Origin: CAYWNK01 sp964459495
GTDB lineage: Bacteria; Planctomycetota; UBA1135; GCA-002686595
Length of the DNA: 18,501 nt
Assembly: GCA_964459495.1 (NCBI GenBank)
Contig: CAYWNK010000118.1
Span: forward strand, 1 to 18,501
Direction of reading: 5' to 3'
The notes under the pieces: generated by a model
What the model saw: the letters and a program-made list of their open reading frames with translations, nothing else
What the model was told of the DNA's origin: nothing
Database searches by the model: none
Shown here: in pieces, positions 1-8,516 of the stretch
Position numbering within the stretch: position 1 is the stretch's first letter
Layout: every line of letters begins with the position of its first letter
Program-made: the position numbers and the translations under genes

Positions 1-713
1 CCTACGACGACACCCCCCAGCTCCCCGGGCAGGACTACCACGTCCACGGCGAGCGCCCCGTCCCCGCCGTGGTGACGCCGGGCGAGAATTCGAGCGCGCC
101 CTCGGACGCCGTCGTGCTCTTCGACGGCTCCGGCCTCGAGGCCTGGCGTAGCGGAGAGGCCGACGCGACCTGGAAGGTCGTCGGCGACTACATGGAGGTC
201 AACGGCACCGGCTCCATTCAGACACGCGCAGAGTTCGGGGACGTCCAACTCCACCTGGAGTTCGCCACCCCCGCCGAGGTCAAGGGCAACAGCCAAGGTC
301 GCGGCAACAGCGGGGTGTTTTTCTTCGGTCGCTACGAGGTCCAGGTTCTCGACAGCTTCGAGAACCCGACCTACCCCGATGGACAGTGCGCGGCTCTCTA
401 CGGGCAGTTTCCGCCCGCCGTCAACGCGAGCCGCGGCCCTGGCGAGTGGCAGACCTACGACATCGCCTTCCGAGCGCCGCGCTTCGGGGAAGACGGCAGC
501 GTGCTCGAGCCCGCCCGCGTGACCGTGATCCACAACGGTGTGTTCGTGCACGTCGACAAGGAGATGATCGGCGCCACCGCCCATCGAAACGTGGGCAAGT
601 ACAGCCCCCACGGTCCCAAGGGCCACATCCAGCTCCAGGATCACGGCAACCCGATGCGCTTCCGCAACATCTGGGTCCGGCCCCTGGGCGGCCCTGGCGA
701 TTCGGGCGAATAG
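1..713 (+). CDS. DUF1080 / 3-keto-disaccharide hydrolase-type protein, 5'-truncated
   Basis: The frame is open from base 3, so the gene enters from outside the window; the GTG at 69 is internal. The visible 236 residues begin YDDTPQLPGQDYHVHG, a linker typical of planctomycete proteins of this kind, followed by one DUF1080 domain (PF06439, concanavalin-A-like jelly roll). Supporting stretches are VVLFDGSGLEAWR near the domain start, GRGNSGVFFFGRYEVQVLDSF in the middle, and the ending GHIQLQDHGNPMRFRNIWVRP. The family is secreted or periplasmic, and characterised members act on 3-keto-glycosides during polysaccharide breakdown. The substrate here is unknown. The signal peptide would lie upstream of the window. 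It ends in TAG at 711, 25 bp from the stop of the convergent kinase gene. The family call is firm; the activity is inferred. Confidence 0.9.
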   Translation, partial: YDDTPQLPGQDYHVHGERPVPAVVTPGENSSAPSDAVVLFDGSGLEAWRSGEADATWKVVGDYMEVNGTGSIQTRAEFGDVQLHLEFATPAEVKGNSQGRGNSGVFFFGRYEVQVLDSFENPTYPDGQCAALYGQFPPAVNASRGPGEWQTYDIAFRAPRFGEDGSVLEPARVTVIHNGVFVHVDKEMIGATAHRNVGKYSPHGPKGHIQLQDHGNPMRFRNIWVRPLGGPGDSGE

Positions 714-738
714 CCGGCCTTCCCCCAATGGGCCCGCC

Positions 739-1494
739 TCAGGCCCGCCTAGCGATGCGGGCCCGGAAGCGCAGAGCCCCTGCCGCCAGGGCGCGGCGGG
801 GGGTGCGGGCCCGGATACCGCGCCCGTCCGCGTAGATCACCAGCCCGCGCAGCCACTCCCGTGCGCCCAGGGGGTGGTCCCCCACGTCGCCGTGGAGCAG
901 GGCGCCCAGGTCCTTGTGGTGCCAGCGCCGGCGCGGCTGGCGCTCCCACCGGGCCCGTCCAAGGTCCAGGAGCACCAGCCCCCCCCCGGGTCCGAGCACA
1001 AAGTGGTTCAGGTAGAGGTCCCGGTGGTACCAGCCGGCCGCGTGCATCCGCGCCGTGATCTGCGCCACCTCGCCCACCAGACGGCGCCTCTCGGTAGCGT
1101 CAGCTCCGATCAAACGCTGGGCAACTGTCTCCCGGTGGGGCACGTAGCCCATCACGACCAGGGATCTGGAACCACGCTCGATCCAGCCGAAGGCCTCGGG
1201 CACCGGCAGGCCCGCAGCCCCAAGCCCACGCAGCCCGTCGAACTCTCTCCTGGCTGGACTGCGCCGCCGGCCGCGGAATCGCTCGTACCAAACGTCGCGG
1301 GCCAAATCCCCTTCGAAGCGCTTCACCACGGCCAAGGGAAGGCCATCGGCGCCTGAGCCCCACGGAAACGTCATGCGCCCGGGGACCTTTCGCCAACACT
1401 CCTGGGGCTCGCAGGCCAACAGCTCCTGAAGATCGAACGACACCTCTCCGCCTGGGCTTCCGAGGACTTCGGAGGGCTCCAAGGGCTGGGACAT
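739..1494 (-). CDS. WaaP/KdkA-like lipopolysaccharide core kinase family protein
   Basis: A 251-residue protein-kinase-like sugar kinase of the Kdo/WaaP family (PF06293), which phosphorylates LPS core sugars at the inner membrane using ATP. With the ATG at 1494, VVKRF (Lys58) is the probable ATP-binding lysine, E84 in REFDGL lies in the helix-C region, YHRDLYLNHF (HRD 157-159) is the catalytic loop, and LLDLGRARW (177 onward) replaces the DFG motif, as is usual in this family. The C-terminus is very arginine-rich. The frame extends upstream to a GTG at 1638 with ATGs at 1575 and 1560, but those starts run towards the divergent gdh gene and add no recognisable domain; no start has a convincing Shine-Dalgarno site. 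The substrate (Kdo, heptose or another sugar) cannot be read from the sequence. It fits with lpxK and hldE elsewhere in the window. Confidence 0.82.
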   Translation of the reverse strand: MSQPLEPSEVLGSPGGEVSFDLQELLACEPQECWRKVPGRMTFPWGSGADGLPLAVVKRFEGDLARDVWYERFRGRRRSPARREFDGLRGLGAAGLPVPEAFGWIERGSRSLVVMGYVPHRETVAQRLIGADATERRRLVGEVAQITARMHAAGWYHRDLYLNHFVLGPGGGLVLLDLGRARWERQPRRRWHHKDLGALLHGDVGDHPLGAREWLRGLVIYADGRGIRARTPRRALAAGALRFRARIARRA

Positions 1495-1676
1495 CGAGGC
1501 GCTTGATCGGTCCCCACTTCGAAAAAGCCCAGACTCGCGGTTCCACCGGGCAGGATCCATGGCACCAATATGCATGGTCGCACCGCTCAGCGCGGCGTGA
1601 ATCCGTCCAAGACCCTCCCCCCCACACCCCGGCCGCACCCGCGGCTATGCCGACCCTGCCGGGCCGGCTCGGCGAC
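1495..1676. promoter_or_regulatory. Divergent intergenic region, WaaP-like kinase / gdh
   Basis: This spacer separates the divergently transcribed kinase and first gdh gene and must contain at least the gdh promoter if the chosen starts are right. I see no confident -10/-35 pair and no strong ribosome binding site for the gdh start at 1677. The frames of both genes stay open through this stretch, so either could start further upstream (kinase at 1560 or 1575, gdh at 1647), which would narrow or remove the spacer. Confidence 0.35.
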
Positions 1677-2963
<1,287 letters not shown>

Positions 2964-2968
2964 GGCCC

Positions 2969-2974
2969 AGAGGA
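2969..2974 (+). promoter_or_regulatory. Shine-Dalgarno site of the second gdh gene
   Basis: AGAGGA lies 9 nt before the ATG at 2984, within the 20-bp gap after the first gdh stop codon. It fixes the start of the paralogue at 2984, although the reading frame stays open back to 2768. Clear Shine-Dalgarno sites are otherwise scarce in this window. Confidence 0.65.
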
Positions 2975-2983
2975 CTTGATCCC

Positions 2984-4309
2984 ATGACCTCTGAAGCAAC
3001 GGCTCCCGGAGAGCAAGACGCCGACGGAAGCGTCGACGCACTCCCGGCAACTCCCTTGATGGCGGATGAAACGCCGTTCAAGACCATGATGAGCAGCTTC
3101 GATGAAGCCGCCCAAAAGCTCGGCCTGCCGAAGAACGAGTACAAGATACTGCGCAAGTCCGACCGTGAAATCGCGGTCTCGGTACCGCTGACCCGCGACG
3201 ACGGCTCGTTCGACGTCTACGACGGCTACCGCATCCAACACAACGCTGGCCTGGGCCCCTTCCTCGGTCCCCTGCGCATCTCCGCGGACCTACGCATCGA
3301 GGAGATGCGTGCGCTCGCGGCCTGGATGACATGGAAGTGCGCGCTGCTCGGAGTCCCCTTCGGTGGCGCCGCCGGCGGCATCGCCGTGGACCCGGTGTCC
3401 CTGTCCGCCGGCGAGACCGAACGCGTCGTGCGGCGCTACGCCGCCTGCATGCTCGGCGACGTCGGTCCGGAACGGGACGTGTTCTGCCCCGACCTGCAGG
3501 CCGATGAGCGCGTGATGGCCTGGGTGCTCGACACCCTTTCCGGCCACCTGCGCTACACAGCGAACCCCGCGGTCACCGGCAAGCCCCTGGCCATGGCCGG
3601 ATCCGAGGGCAGCATCGACGCCGTGGCCCAGGGCCTGCGCGCGACGATTCGCCTGGCGACGGCCCACTTTGGCCTTCCGCGCAAGGACCTATCGGTCAAG
3701 ATCCAGGGCGCCGGCACGGTCGGCGGCAACCTGGCGCGGGTCCTCCACGACCAGGGCGCGAAGGTCACTGGACTCTCGGACCTGCACTCGGCATATCACA
3801 ACGCTGACGGGCTGGACATTCCCACCCTCCTGAACTGGCGGGCCGAGCACGGAACGCTGGCCGATGCACCCGGGACCTTCGAGGCCCTGGACCCCGACGG
3901 CTTCCACGCCGCTCCCTGTGACGTGTTCGTGCCCTGCGCGGTCCCCAACGCCGTCCACTCGGGCAATGCCCTACAGCTCGACTGCAAGCTCGTCGTGGAG
4001 GGCGCCCACGGCCCGGTCTCCAGCCGGGCCGACCGGATTCTGACCCAGCGGGGCATTCCAGTGGTGCCCGACATCCTGGCCAACGGCGGTGCCGTGGTCC
4101 TGTCCTACTTCGAGTGGGTCCAGAACCGCACCGGCTTGGCCTGGATCGATGAGGTCGTCTCCACTCGCCTCGTGCGCTTCATGCGTGAGGCCTGGGACGG
4201 CGTACGCGAAGTCCAGGACGAGTACGACTGTTCCCTGCGCCACGCGGCCAACATCCTCGCCGTCCGTCGGGTCGCCAAGGCAGACGAGTCCCGCGGCGTG
4301 TACGCGTAG
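2984..4309 (+). CDS. Degenerate glutamate dehydrogenase paralogue, probable non-catalytic subunit
   Basis: A 441-residue full-length paralogue of the preceding gene, colinear to the last residues, with a longer acidic N-terminus (about 25 residues). Two active-site lysines are gone: the KGG substrate motif has become GPFLGPLRI (Leu94 for Lys, Pro96 for Gly), and the catalytic GGGKGG has become FGGAAGG (Ala130 for Lys). Lys118 (MTWKC), Asp170 (CPDLQAD), the Rossmann motif QGAGTVGG and Ser374 (LSYFEW) remain. VEGANGP has become VEGAHGP, and NAGGV has become NGGAV. The frame is intact and codon use is like its neighbours, so this is not a decaying pseudogene. Without the catalytic lysine it is unlikely to deaminate glutamate. 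From memory, Thermus thermophilus encodes a tandem GDH pair in which one protein is a non-catalytic regulatory subunit; a mixed hexamer here is inferred by analogy. Confidence 0.9.
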   Translation: MTSEATAPGEQDADGSVDALPATPLMADETPFKTMMSSFDEAAQKLGLPKNEYKILRKSDREIAVSVPLTRDDGSFDVYDGYRIQHNAGLGPFLGPLRISADLRIEEMRALAAWMTWKCALLGVPFGGAAGGIAVDPVSLSAGETERVVRRYAACMLGDVGPERDVFCPDLQADERVMAWVLDTLSGHLRYTANPAVTGKPLAMAGSEGSIDAVAQGLRATIRLATAHFGLPRKDLSVKIQGAGTVGGNLARVLHDQGAKVTGLSDLHSAYHNADGLDIPTLLNWRAEHGTLADAPGTFEALDPDGFHAAPCDVFVPCAVPNAVHSGNALQLDCKLVVEGAHGPVSSRADRILTQRGIPVVPDILANGGAVVLSYFEWVQNRTGLAWIDEVVSTRLVRFMREAWDGVREVQDEYDCSLRHAANILAVRRVAKADESRGVYA

Positions 4310-4420
4310 CGGGAGCGATCCGGAGCCAGGCAGGGATGGAACGCTCGCCGGGAGCGGGGCTGCACGCAGCCCCGCTCCCGGCGGGCGTTTCGTCTTCGCC
4401 GGCTCCGGATCGCTCCCGCT
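4308..4420. terminator. Nested perfect palindrome between convergent genes, probable bidirectional terminator
   Basis: The outer arms are a perfect 20-bp inverted repeat: AGCGGGAGCGATCCGGAGCC at 4308-4327 and its reverse complement at 4401-4420. Inside them sits a second stem, 4340-4363 against 4366-4389, of 24 bp with one T-G wobble and a 2-nt loop; its GC core is GCCGGGAGCGGGGCTGC. The plus strand continues with only GTTTCGTCTTC, so the U-tract is weak. The structure occupies the whole gap between the TAG at 4307-4309 and the minus-strand stop at 4423-4425, so terminating both genes is the natural reading. Two nested perfect repeats are more than a terminator needs, and an origin from a REP/MITE-like palindromic repeat is possible. 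Confidence 0.8.
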
Positions 4421-4422
4421 CG

Positions 4423-5634
4423 TCATTCGATCAGGGGCAGCACCGCCCGGGCGAGCACCTCTGCGGCGACAGCCTGCCCACGCTCGCTGTAGTGTGAGTC
4501 GCTGTTCGGCCGAAACAGCGACTGCTCCAGGGCCTCCCCCTGCACTTGGAATTCGGGAAGGAGGTCCAAGCAGTTCACCCCCTCCTCTTCGAGGACCGCG
4601 GCGATCCTCCGGTTTGGCAGGGTGAGGTCGAAGCGTTCCGAGTCCAGGGCATAGCGCTGTGTGAGCCCGAACCACTGGGACTCATCGACCTGAATCCGGC
4701 TTGGAAACACCACCACTAGCATCTTGCCCCCCTGCCGCTTCACCGCCCTGGAGAAATGCCTAAGCACATCTTCGACGCCGCCGTACATCGGCTCGATCTC
4801 CGGCATCAAGGGCACCAGAAAGATGCCCAGCGAAACGAAGAAGCCAGCCGCAGCGACGCGCCGACGATTGCTCTCGGGTGGGAAGGGATAGGGAATATCC
4901 GCATCACCGATCCAGGACGAATCCCTCCTCGAGTCCCGGCGATCGAACAGGACCTGCTCGCTGCAGTAGGCCCGCTCTGGAAGGTAGAGATCCGGCTGCG
5001 CCCAGCTGTCCGCGTCGTAGCGCCCGCTCCATTCCAGCGTGACCACCCCATCCCCGCCGACCACAGGAAGCATGTCGACACCGTAGTTGTTCCAGGTGAA
5101 GTCGTTGGTGAGGGTGACCCCTAGGACGACAAGATCCGGCTCGTATCTGCTGCCGTGCTCCTGGTAGCTGTACCAGGCTGTGGTCGGGTTGTTGTGCCCA
5201 GAGATGAGCACCTCGCTGCGGACGAAGCTCCCCCTGGGCATACGATCGTTCAGCGCCTCCTCCAACAGGTACCCGATCGTGTTTTCCTGATCCGTACGGT
5301 GACCATCCACGAAGGAATCCCCGAGGAAGAGGATCCGATAGGTGCCATCTGGCCTGCGATACGGGAACTCATCCTCGCTGCGAAAGCCCTTGGAATTGGT
5401 GATCCAGCGCACGCCCTCGCCCGGTTTCCCCGAGCGCACCAACAGATCCTTGTTGGGCAATAGATGGCCGCCTTCGCGCTCGGGGTCGAAGTCCAGGAGA
5501 ATCTCGTATCCCGGCAGCTCCGTTGCTTTTTCCCGTCCCGCGAAAAACGCCGCCGCCCCACAGAGCGACAGAGCGGTCGTTGCGCCTGCAACGGCGAATC
5601 GGCGCCGTACAGCGCCCTTGTGCTTGTCATGCAT
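4423..5634 (-). CDS. Membrane-anchored SGNH/GDSL hydrolase family protein
   Basis: A 403-residue protein with a positively charged N-terminus and one hydrophobic segment at about residues 12-32, either an uncleaved anchor or a signal peptide, so the enzyme should act in the periplasm or at the surface. SGNH blocks are visible: ILFLGDSFVDG (GDS 105-107, nucleophile Ser107), SGHNNPTT near 146 and TLTND (Asn177). The terminal block NSDSHYSERG gives Asp379 and His381. Ahead of the GDS block, ITNSKGFRSEDEFPYRR is typical of the GDSL-like proteins found near surface-polysaccharide genes. Known members are O-acetyl esterases, lipases or O-acyltransferase partners; the substrate here cannot be told. 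The start is the ATG at 5634, with only a weak AAGG upstream. It is transcribed towards the gdh pair, separated from it by the palindromic terminator. Confidence 0.88.
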   Translation of the reverse strand: MHDKHKGAVRRRFAVAGATTALSLCGAAAFFAGREKATELPGYEILLDFDPEREGGHLLPNKDLLVRSGKPGEGVRWITNSKGFRSEDEFPYRRPDGTYRILFLGDSFVDGHRTDQENTIGYLLEEALNDRMPRGSFVRSEVLISGHNNPTTAWYSYQEHGSRYEPDLVVLGVTLTNDFTWNNYGVDMLPVVGGDGVVTLEWSGRYDADSWAQPDLYLPERAYCSEQVLFDRRDSRRDSSWIGDADIPYPFPPESNRRRVAAAGFFVSLGIFLVPLMPEIEPMYGGVEDVLRHFSRAVKRQGGKMLVVVFPSRIQVDESQWFGLTQRYALDSERFDLTLPNRRIAAVLEEEGVNCLDLLPEFQVQGEALEQSLFRPNSDSHYSERGQAVAAEVLARAVLPLIE

Positions 5635-5821
5635 GTGACCTTGGCCTGTTCATTGGACACCTAGAACTCAGAGAGGCAAGGTTGGCAGCAGCCCCGGGCA
5701 GGCTACGGGGACAGCAAGCAATCCAGGCCCCCTGTATTCTGGCCCGAAGCCCAATCGCAGCGGTCTCGCTCCGAGGAAGCGAGCATACAGCCTCCAAAGA
5801 ATCCAACACCAAGAGTCATCC
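5635..5821. promoter_or_regulatory. Divergent intergenic region, SGNH hydrolase / small hypothetical
   Basis: This 187-bp spacer separates two divergent genes and should hold promoters for both. It contains a short inverted repeat, TCGCT and AGCGA, around 5766-5783. I see no confident sigma-70 hexamer pair and no clear ribosome binding site. Confidence 0.35.
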
Positions 5822-6154
5822 ATGTGGAGCCCGTTCCAATCCGGAGCCACGATCGGCACCGAAGGGTCCGAGTCCGGCACGATCGTCGCTGACTTGGAAC
5901 ACGAACTTGGCGCCAGAATCACGATCGAGCAGGGCGGAACCACCGCGCCATTCGCCATCACCTGCGGCATCTACGGATCCTTCGGCCACACGTGTTTCTT
6001 CAAGACACGCGAGGCGGCCGACTCCCAGTGCGCCGCAATGCAGGCCGAGATGCACAGCATCCTGCAGCTCTTTCCCGAAGAATCGGATCCGGACCATGAC
6101 GCGAAATCCGAAGCCGTGTTCGAGGCGATTTCGGACTTCGTCGCTTCCCACTAG
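5822..6154 (+). CDS. Small conserved hypothetical protein (110 aa)
   Basis: A 110-residue acidic soluble protein with no signal peptide or membrane segment. It starts MWSPFQSGATIGTEGSESG, followed by an ARITIEQGG segment, then APFAITCGIYGSFGHTCFF (residues 41-60), and a helical acidic C-terminus ending in AISDFVASH. I recognise the pattern (PFQ.G..IG..GSE.G.I and APFAITCGIYG..) from uncharacterised proteins of about 100 residues scattered through bacteria; that is memory, not a search. It has no known function. Two longer ORFs overlap it, one on each strand (5523-6236 plus, 5816-6415 minus), but they are arginine/proline- or glycine-rich with no family resemblance. It is monocistronic: the next plus-strand gene is 365 bp away. 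Confidence 0.72.
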   Translation: MWSPFQSGATIGTEGSESGTIVADLEHELGARITIEQGGTTAPFAITCGIYGSFGHTCFFKTREAADSQCAAMQAEMHSILQLFPEESDPDHDAKSEAVFEAISDFVASH

Positions 6155-6519
6155 CCCCCTAAGAAAACCGCGCTCGCCGGCCCAAGCGGGGGCGCCCGTG
6201 GCGCGTCCGATCCAAGCAGTCCGATTGCTGGCGTAGCGTTCCAAATCCCCCCCGCCGTCACCCGCCTGCGACGCCAGCACCCCTTGAGCATCGCACTCTT
6301 GAAGCAGCCCGGCCCCGGGCTGAACGCCACCCGCAACGGGAAGCACAGGCCTTCCACCCACGGTGTGTTTCAGCCTGAGACGGGCTAGGGACGGGCAAAC
6401 ACCCAATTCCGTCACTAAACGCGAGGGGCATAGCCAGCGGGTTGCCTGGCCGTTAGCGTTCCTGCTCTCGACTTTGCTCTCCCCCGCTCTAGAAGAGCCC
6501 CCGAAGTCAGGAACTTGCC
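6155..6519. other. Non-coding interval with two small inverted repeats
   Basis: No convincing gene is seen in these 365 bp. TGCTGGCGT at 6226-6234 pairs with ACGCCAGCA at 6271-6279 (9 bp, 36-nt loop), and CAGCCCGG at 6305-6312 pairs with CCGGGCTG at 6315-6322 (8 bp, 2-nt loop). GTCCGAT occurs twice, at 6205 and 6219, and a run of seven C lies at 6247-6253. Neither stem has a T-tract, so terminator function for the upstream gene is not shown. The last 100 bp presumably hold the promoter of the secreted protein gene, but no clear -10/-35 pair or Shine-Dalgarno site is visible. Confidence 0.5.
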
Positions 6520-7656
6520 ATGTCCAATCGAATCGTCCGCACCATCGGTGCAGCTGCCCTCTTAGTCAGCCCCGTTTTCGCCCTACAGGGCCCCGACGTC
6601 CTGATTCTCCACGCCGAGACCACCGCCGCCCCGGGCGCTCCTCTGATCGCTGCAGAGCTTCTCGCGACCGGCCAGTTCGGCGCCATCGACTCGTTCGACA
6701 CCTCCAACACAACCGGCACCAACCCGACGCTCGCTGACCTCGCCGGTTACGACGTCATCCTGTGCTTCTCGGTCGACGAGTTTTTCGATCCGATCGCACT
6801 CGGCGACGTACTCGCTGACGCCGCTGACGCCGGGCAGCCCATCGTGCTGGGCCCGGCCGCCGCATCGATCGAGGGGGACTTCGGCCTCGGTGGCCGCTGG
6901 GTCACCGACGGACTTTCCCTCCTCGACGGTTCGATGTTCCAGCTCTCCCCCAACGAGATGCTCGGCACCGTGCTCGATCCCGAGCACCCGATCATGCAAG
7001 ACGTCGCCACCATCGATGGTGGCCCCTTCAGCCCCCGCCCCGACGGCGGAGTGCTGGGTGCGGACGCCATCCTGCTGGGCACCTACGCCGACGGCTCGCC
7101 GTTGGCGATCGCCGGTCCCGCGGGCCGCGTGGACCTCGGCGTATGGCCCGGGGACTTCACCGGCCTCAACGGGCTTGGCCTCGGCAGCGACGCCATCGAC
7201 GTCATCTCCCAAGGCCTGCTCTATGCAGCTCTCGGCGGCGTAGGCACCAGCTACTGCGGCAGCGCCATTCCGAACTCGACCCTCGAGCCTGGCGTGATGT
7301 ACGTGCGCGGTAGCGCCGTGGCTGGCGATCCCCTGACCCTCGCGGCTAGCAATCTGCCCAACGGCGAGTTTGGCTTCTTCCTCGCCGCGCGCACGACCGG
7401 CTTTGTCCCCATGGCCGGCGGAGGCCAGGGCACGCTCTGCCTGGGCAGCGGCTTCGCCCGCTACTCCTCCCTCGCCGCCCAGGTCGTTGGAGGCAACTAC
7501 AGCATCCAGATCGACACCAGCATGATTCCCTTCTCCACGACGGGCGCCACCGCGATCCTGCCGGGCGAGACCCTGAACTTCACCTGCTGGCACCGGGACG
7601 TGAACCCGGGTTCGACGTCGAACTTCACCGACGCCGTCTCCGTCACTTTCCAATAG
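6520..7656 (+). CDS. Secreted protein: GAT-like N-terminal domain plus lineage-type C-terminal domain
   Basis: A 378-residue exported protein. Residues 1-22 are a signal peptide (IVRTIGAAALLVSPVFA), probably cleaved near ALQ-GPD. Residues 24-240 have an alternating alpha/beta pattern resembling class I glutamine-amidotransferase/ThuA-like domains: PDVLILHAET, LADLAGYDVILCFS, then QPIVLGPAA. No catalytic Cys/His pair is assignable, so a binding or structural role is as likely as catalysis. From GTSYCG (242-247) to the end lies a compact domain with the landmarks IPNSTLEPGVM, LPNGEFGFFLAARTTGF, GTLCLGSGFARY, and NPGSTSNFTDAVSVTFQ. I recognise this tail from many secreted proteins of one planctomycete clade, where it is appended to unrelated N-termini. 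Its 3' end overlaps the convergent permease gene by 14 bp. Confidence 0.85.
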   Translation: MSNRIVRTIGAAALLVSPVFALQGPDVLILHAETTAAPGAPLIAAELLATGQFGAIDSFDTSNTTGTNPTLADLAGYDVILCFSVDEFFDPIALGDVLADAADAGQPIVLGPAAASIEGDFGLGGRWVTDGLSLLDGSMFQLSPNEMLGTVLDPEHPIMQDVATIDGGPFSPRPDGGVLGADAILLGTYADGSPLAIAGPAGRVDLGVWPGDFTGLNGLGLGSDAIDVISQGLLYAALGGVGTSYCGSAIPNSTLEPGVMYVRGSAVAGDPLTLAASNLPNGEFGFFLAARTTGFVPMAGGGQGTLCLGSGFARYSSLAAQVVGGNYSIQIDTSMIPFSTTGATAILPGETLNFTCWHRDVNPGSTSNFTDAVSVTFQ

Positions 7657-8515
7657 GCGGATTCTGGCTGGGGCGAAGCACGTCCCAGCCAAAGCGCAGG
7701 GCGGAGACCAGCAGGATCACCGCCAAGAGCACCTGGCCTCCGGCAGCAACGGCGGCCAGGTGCACCAGTTGTACCCCGCCGAAGGCCCCCAGCGCCGCCC
7801 CGCACGCGATCCAGCGGGCATCCTCAGGCCGCAGCTTCCCCGCCCGCAGGTAGAGATAGGCGGAGCGCGTTGCCGTCACCGACGCCACAGCAAGACTCGT
7901 CGCCCGGGCCCCCATGTAGCCCAGCTCGGGTACGAGCAGCAGCATGCCCGGCACCATCAGCATGCCGCCACCGATGCCGAGAATCGGCACGACCAAGCCG
8001 GCCCCGAAGCCCAGGGCAGCGGCCGCGAGTTGATCGCGCAGGTCGGGCGCATAGCCCACCAGGACCGCCGCTTGCCCCCCGCCCAGGAGCATCTTCAGGC
8101 CCACCGCGGTCAGGGCTAGGGAGAACACTCCCTTGAGCACGCGCGCGCTCAGGCGATGTCCCAGCCGGTAGCCGATCTGCGTGCCGAAAAGAGCGGCGGG
8201 AATGATCGCGGCGACGAGGCCAAGGGGAACGGCGGAATCCGCCCGCAGCATCTCGGCCGTCGTCGCCGAGAGCGCCGTGGCGGTCACCAACGCCAGGGAC
8301 GTGGCGATCGCCCGGCGCAGCACGAAACCGAATCCGTAGTGCAGGATCGGCGTGGAGAACAATCCCCCGCCAATGCCGCAGACCGCACCAAGGGTCGCGA
8401 TCAGGGCCCCTACCGGCAGCAGCCACGGGCCAGGCGCCTGGACCTCGGAGGTCCCCCGCAAGGGCTCCCCCGGGGCACCGGACGTAGATCCCTCCCCCTG
8501 CGGTTCCGACTCCAA
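7643..8515 (-). CDS. TauE/SafE family membrane permease
   Basis: A 290-residue integral membrane protein of the sulfite exporter TauE/SafE family (PF01925). It has about eight hydrophobic segments in two homologous halves, each with the family glycine motif: GIGGGLFSTPIL at 47 and GIGGGMLMVPGML at 180. Family members move sulfite, sulfoacetate or other small organic anions; the substrate here is unknown. No ATG precedes the first membrane segment within the gene's own territory. The proposed start is the TTG at 8515, one base after the hldE stop; a second TTG at 8461 with GGGGGAG just upstream is the alternative. The ATG-like start at 8695 would lie deep inside hldE and is rejected. It is the last gene of the rpoZ-lpxK-hldE operon and overlaps the convergent secreted-protein gene by 14 bp. 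Confidence 0.87.
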   Translation of the reverse strand: MESEPQGEGSTSGAPGEPLRGTSEVQAPGPWLLPVGALIATLGAVCGIGGGLFSTPILHYGFGFVLRRAIATSLALVTATALSATTAEMLRADSAVPLGLVAAIIPAALFGTQIGYRLGHRLSARVLKGVFSLALTAVGLKMLLGGGQAAVLVGYAPDLRDQLAAAALGFGAGLVVPILGIGGGMLMVPGMLLLVPELGYMGARATSLAVASVTATRSAYLYLRAGKLRPEDARWIACGAALGAFGGVQLVHLAAVAAGGQVLLAVILLVSALRFGWDVLRPSQNPPIGK

Positions 8516-8516
8516 A

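Noticed and set aside
1503..1676. N-terminal extension of the first GDH (58 residues)
   Set aside because: The extension is not GDH-like and overlaps the divergent kinase's upstream region; length matches the family with the ATG at 1677.
6151..6357. 68-codon minus-strand ORF in the 6155-6519 spacer, considered as a repeat or mobile-element remnant
   Set aside because: I could find no terminal repeats, target duplication or transposase motif, and cannot search for other copies.
5816..6415. 199-codon minus-strand ORF over the small hypothetical gene and the following spacer
   Set aside because: It looked possible because it covers the non-coding stretch, but it has no recognisable domain and overlaps a better-supported plus-strand gene.
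6583..7692. 369-codon minus-strand ORF antisense to the secreted protein
   Set aside because: The plus strand has a signal peptide and a recognised C-terminal domain; the antisense product is Gly/Ala/Glu-rich with no motif.
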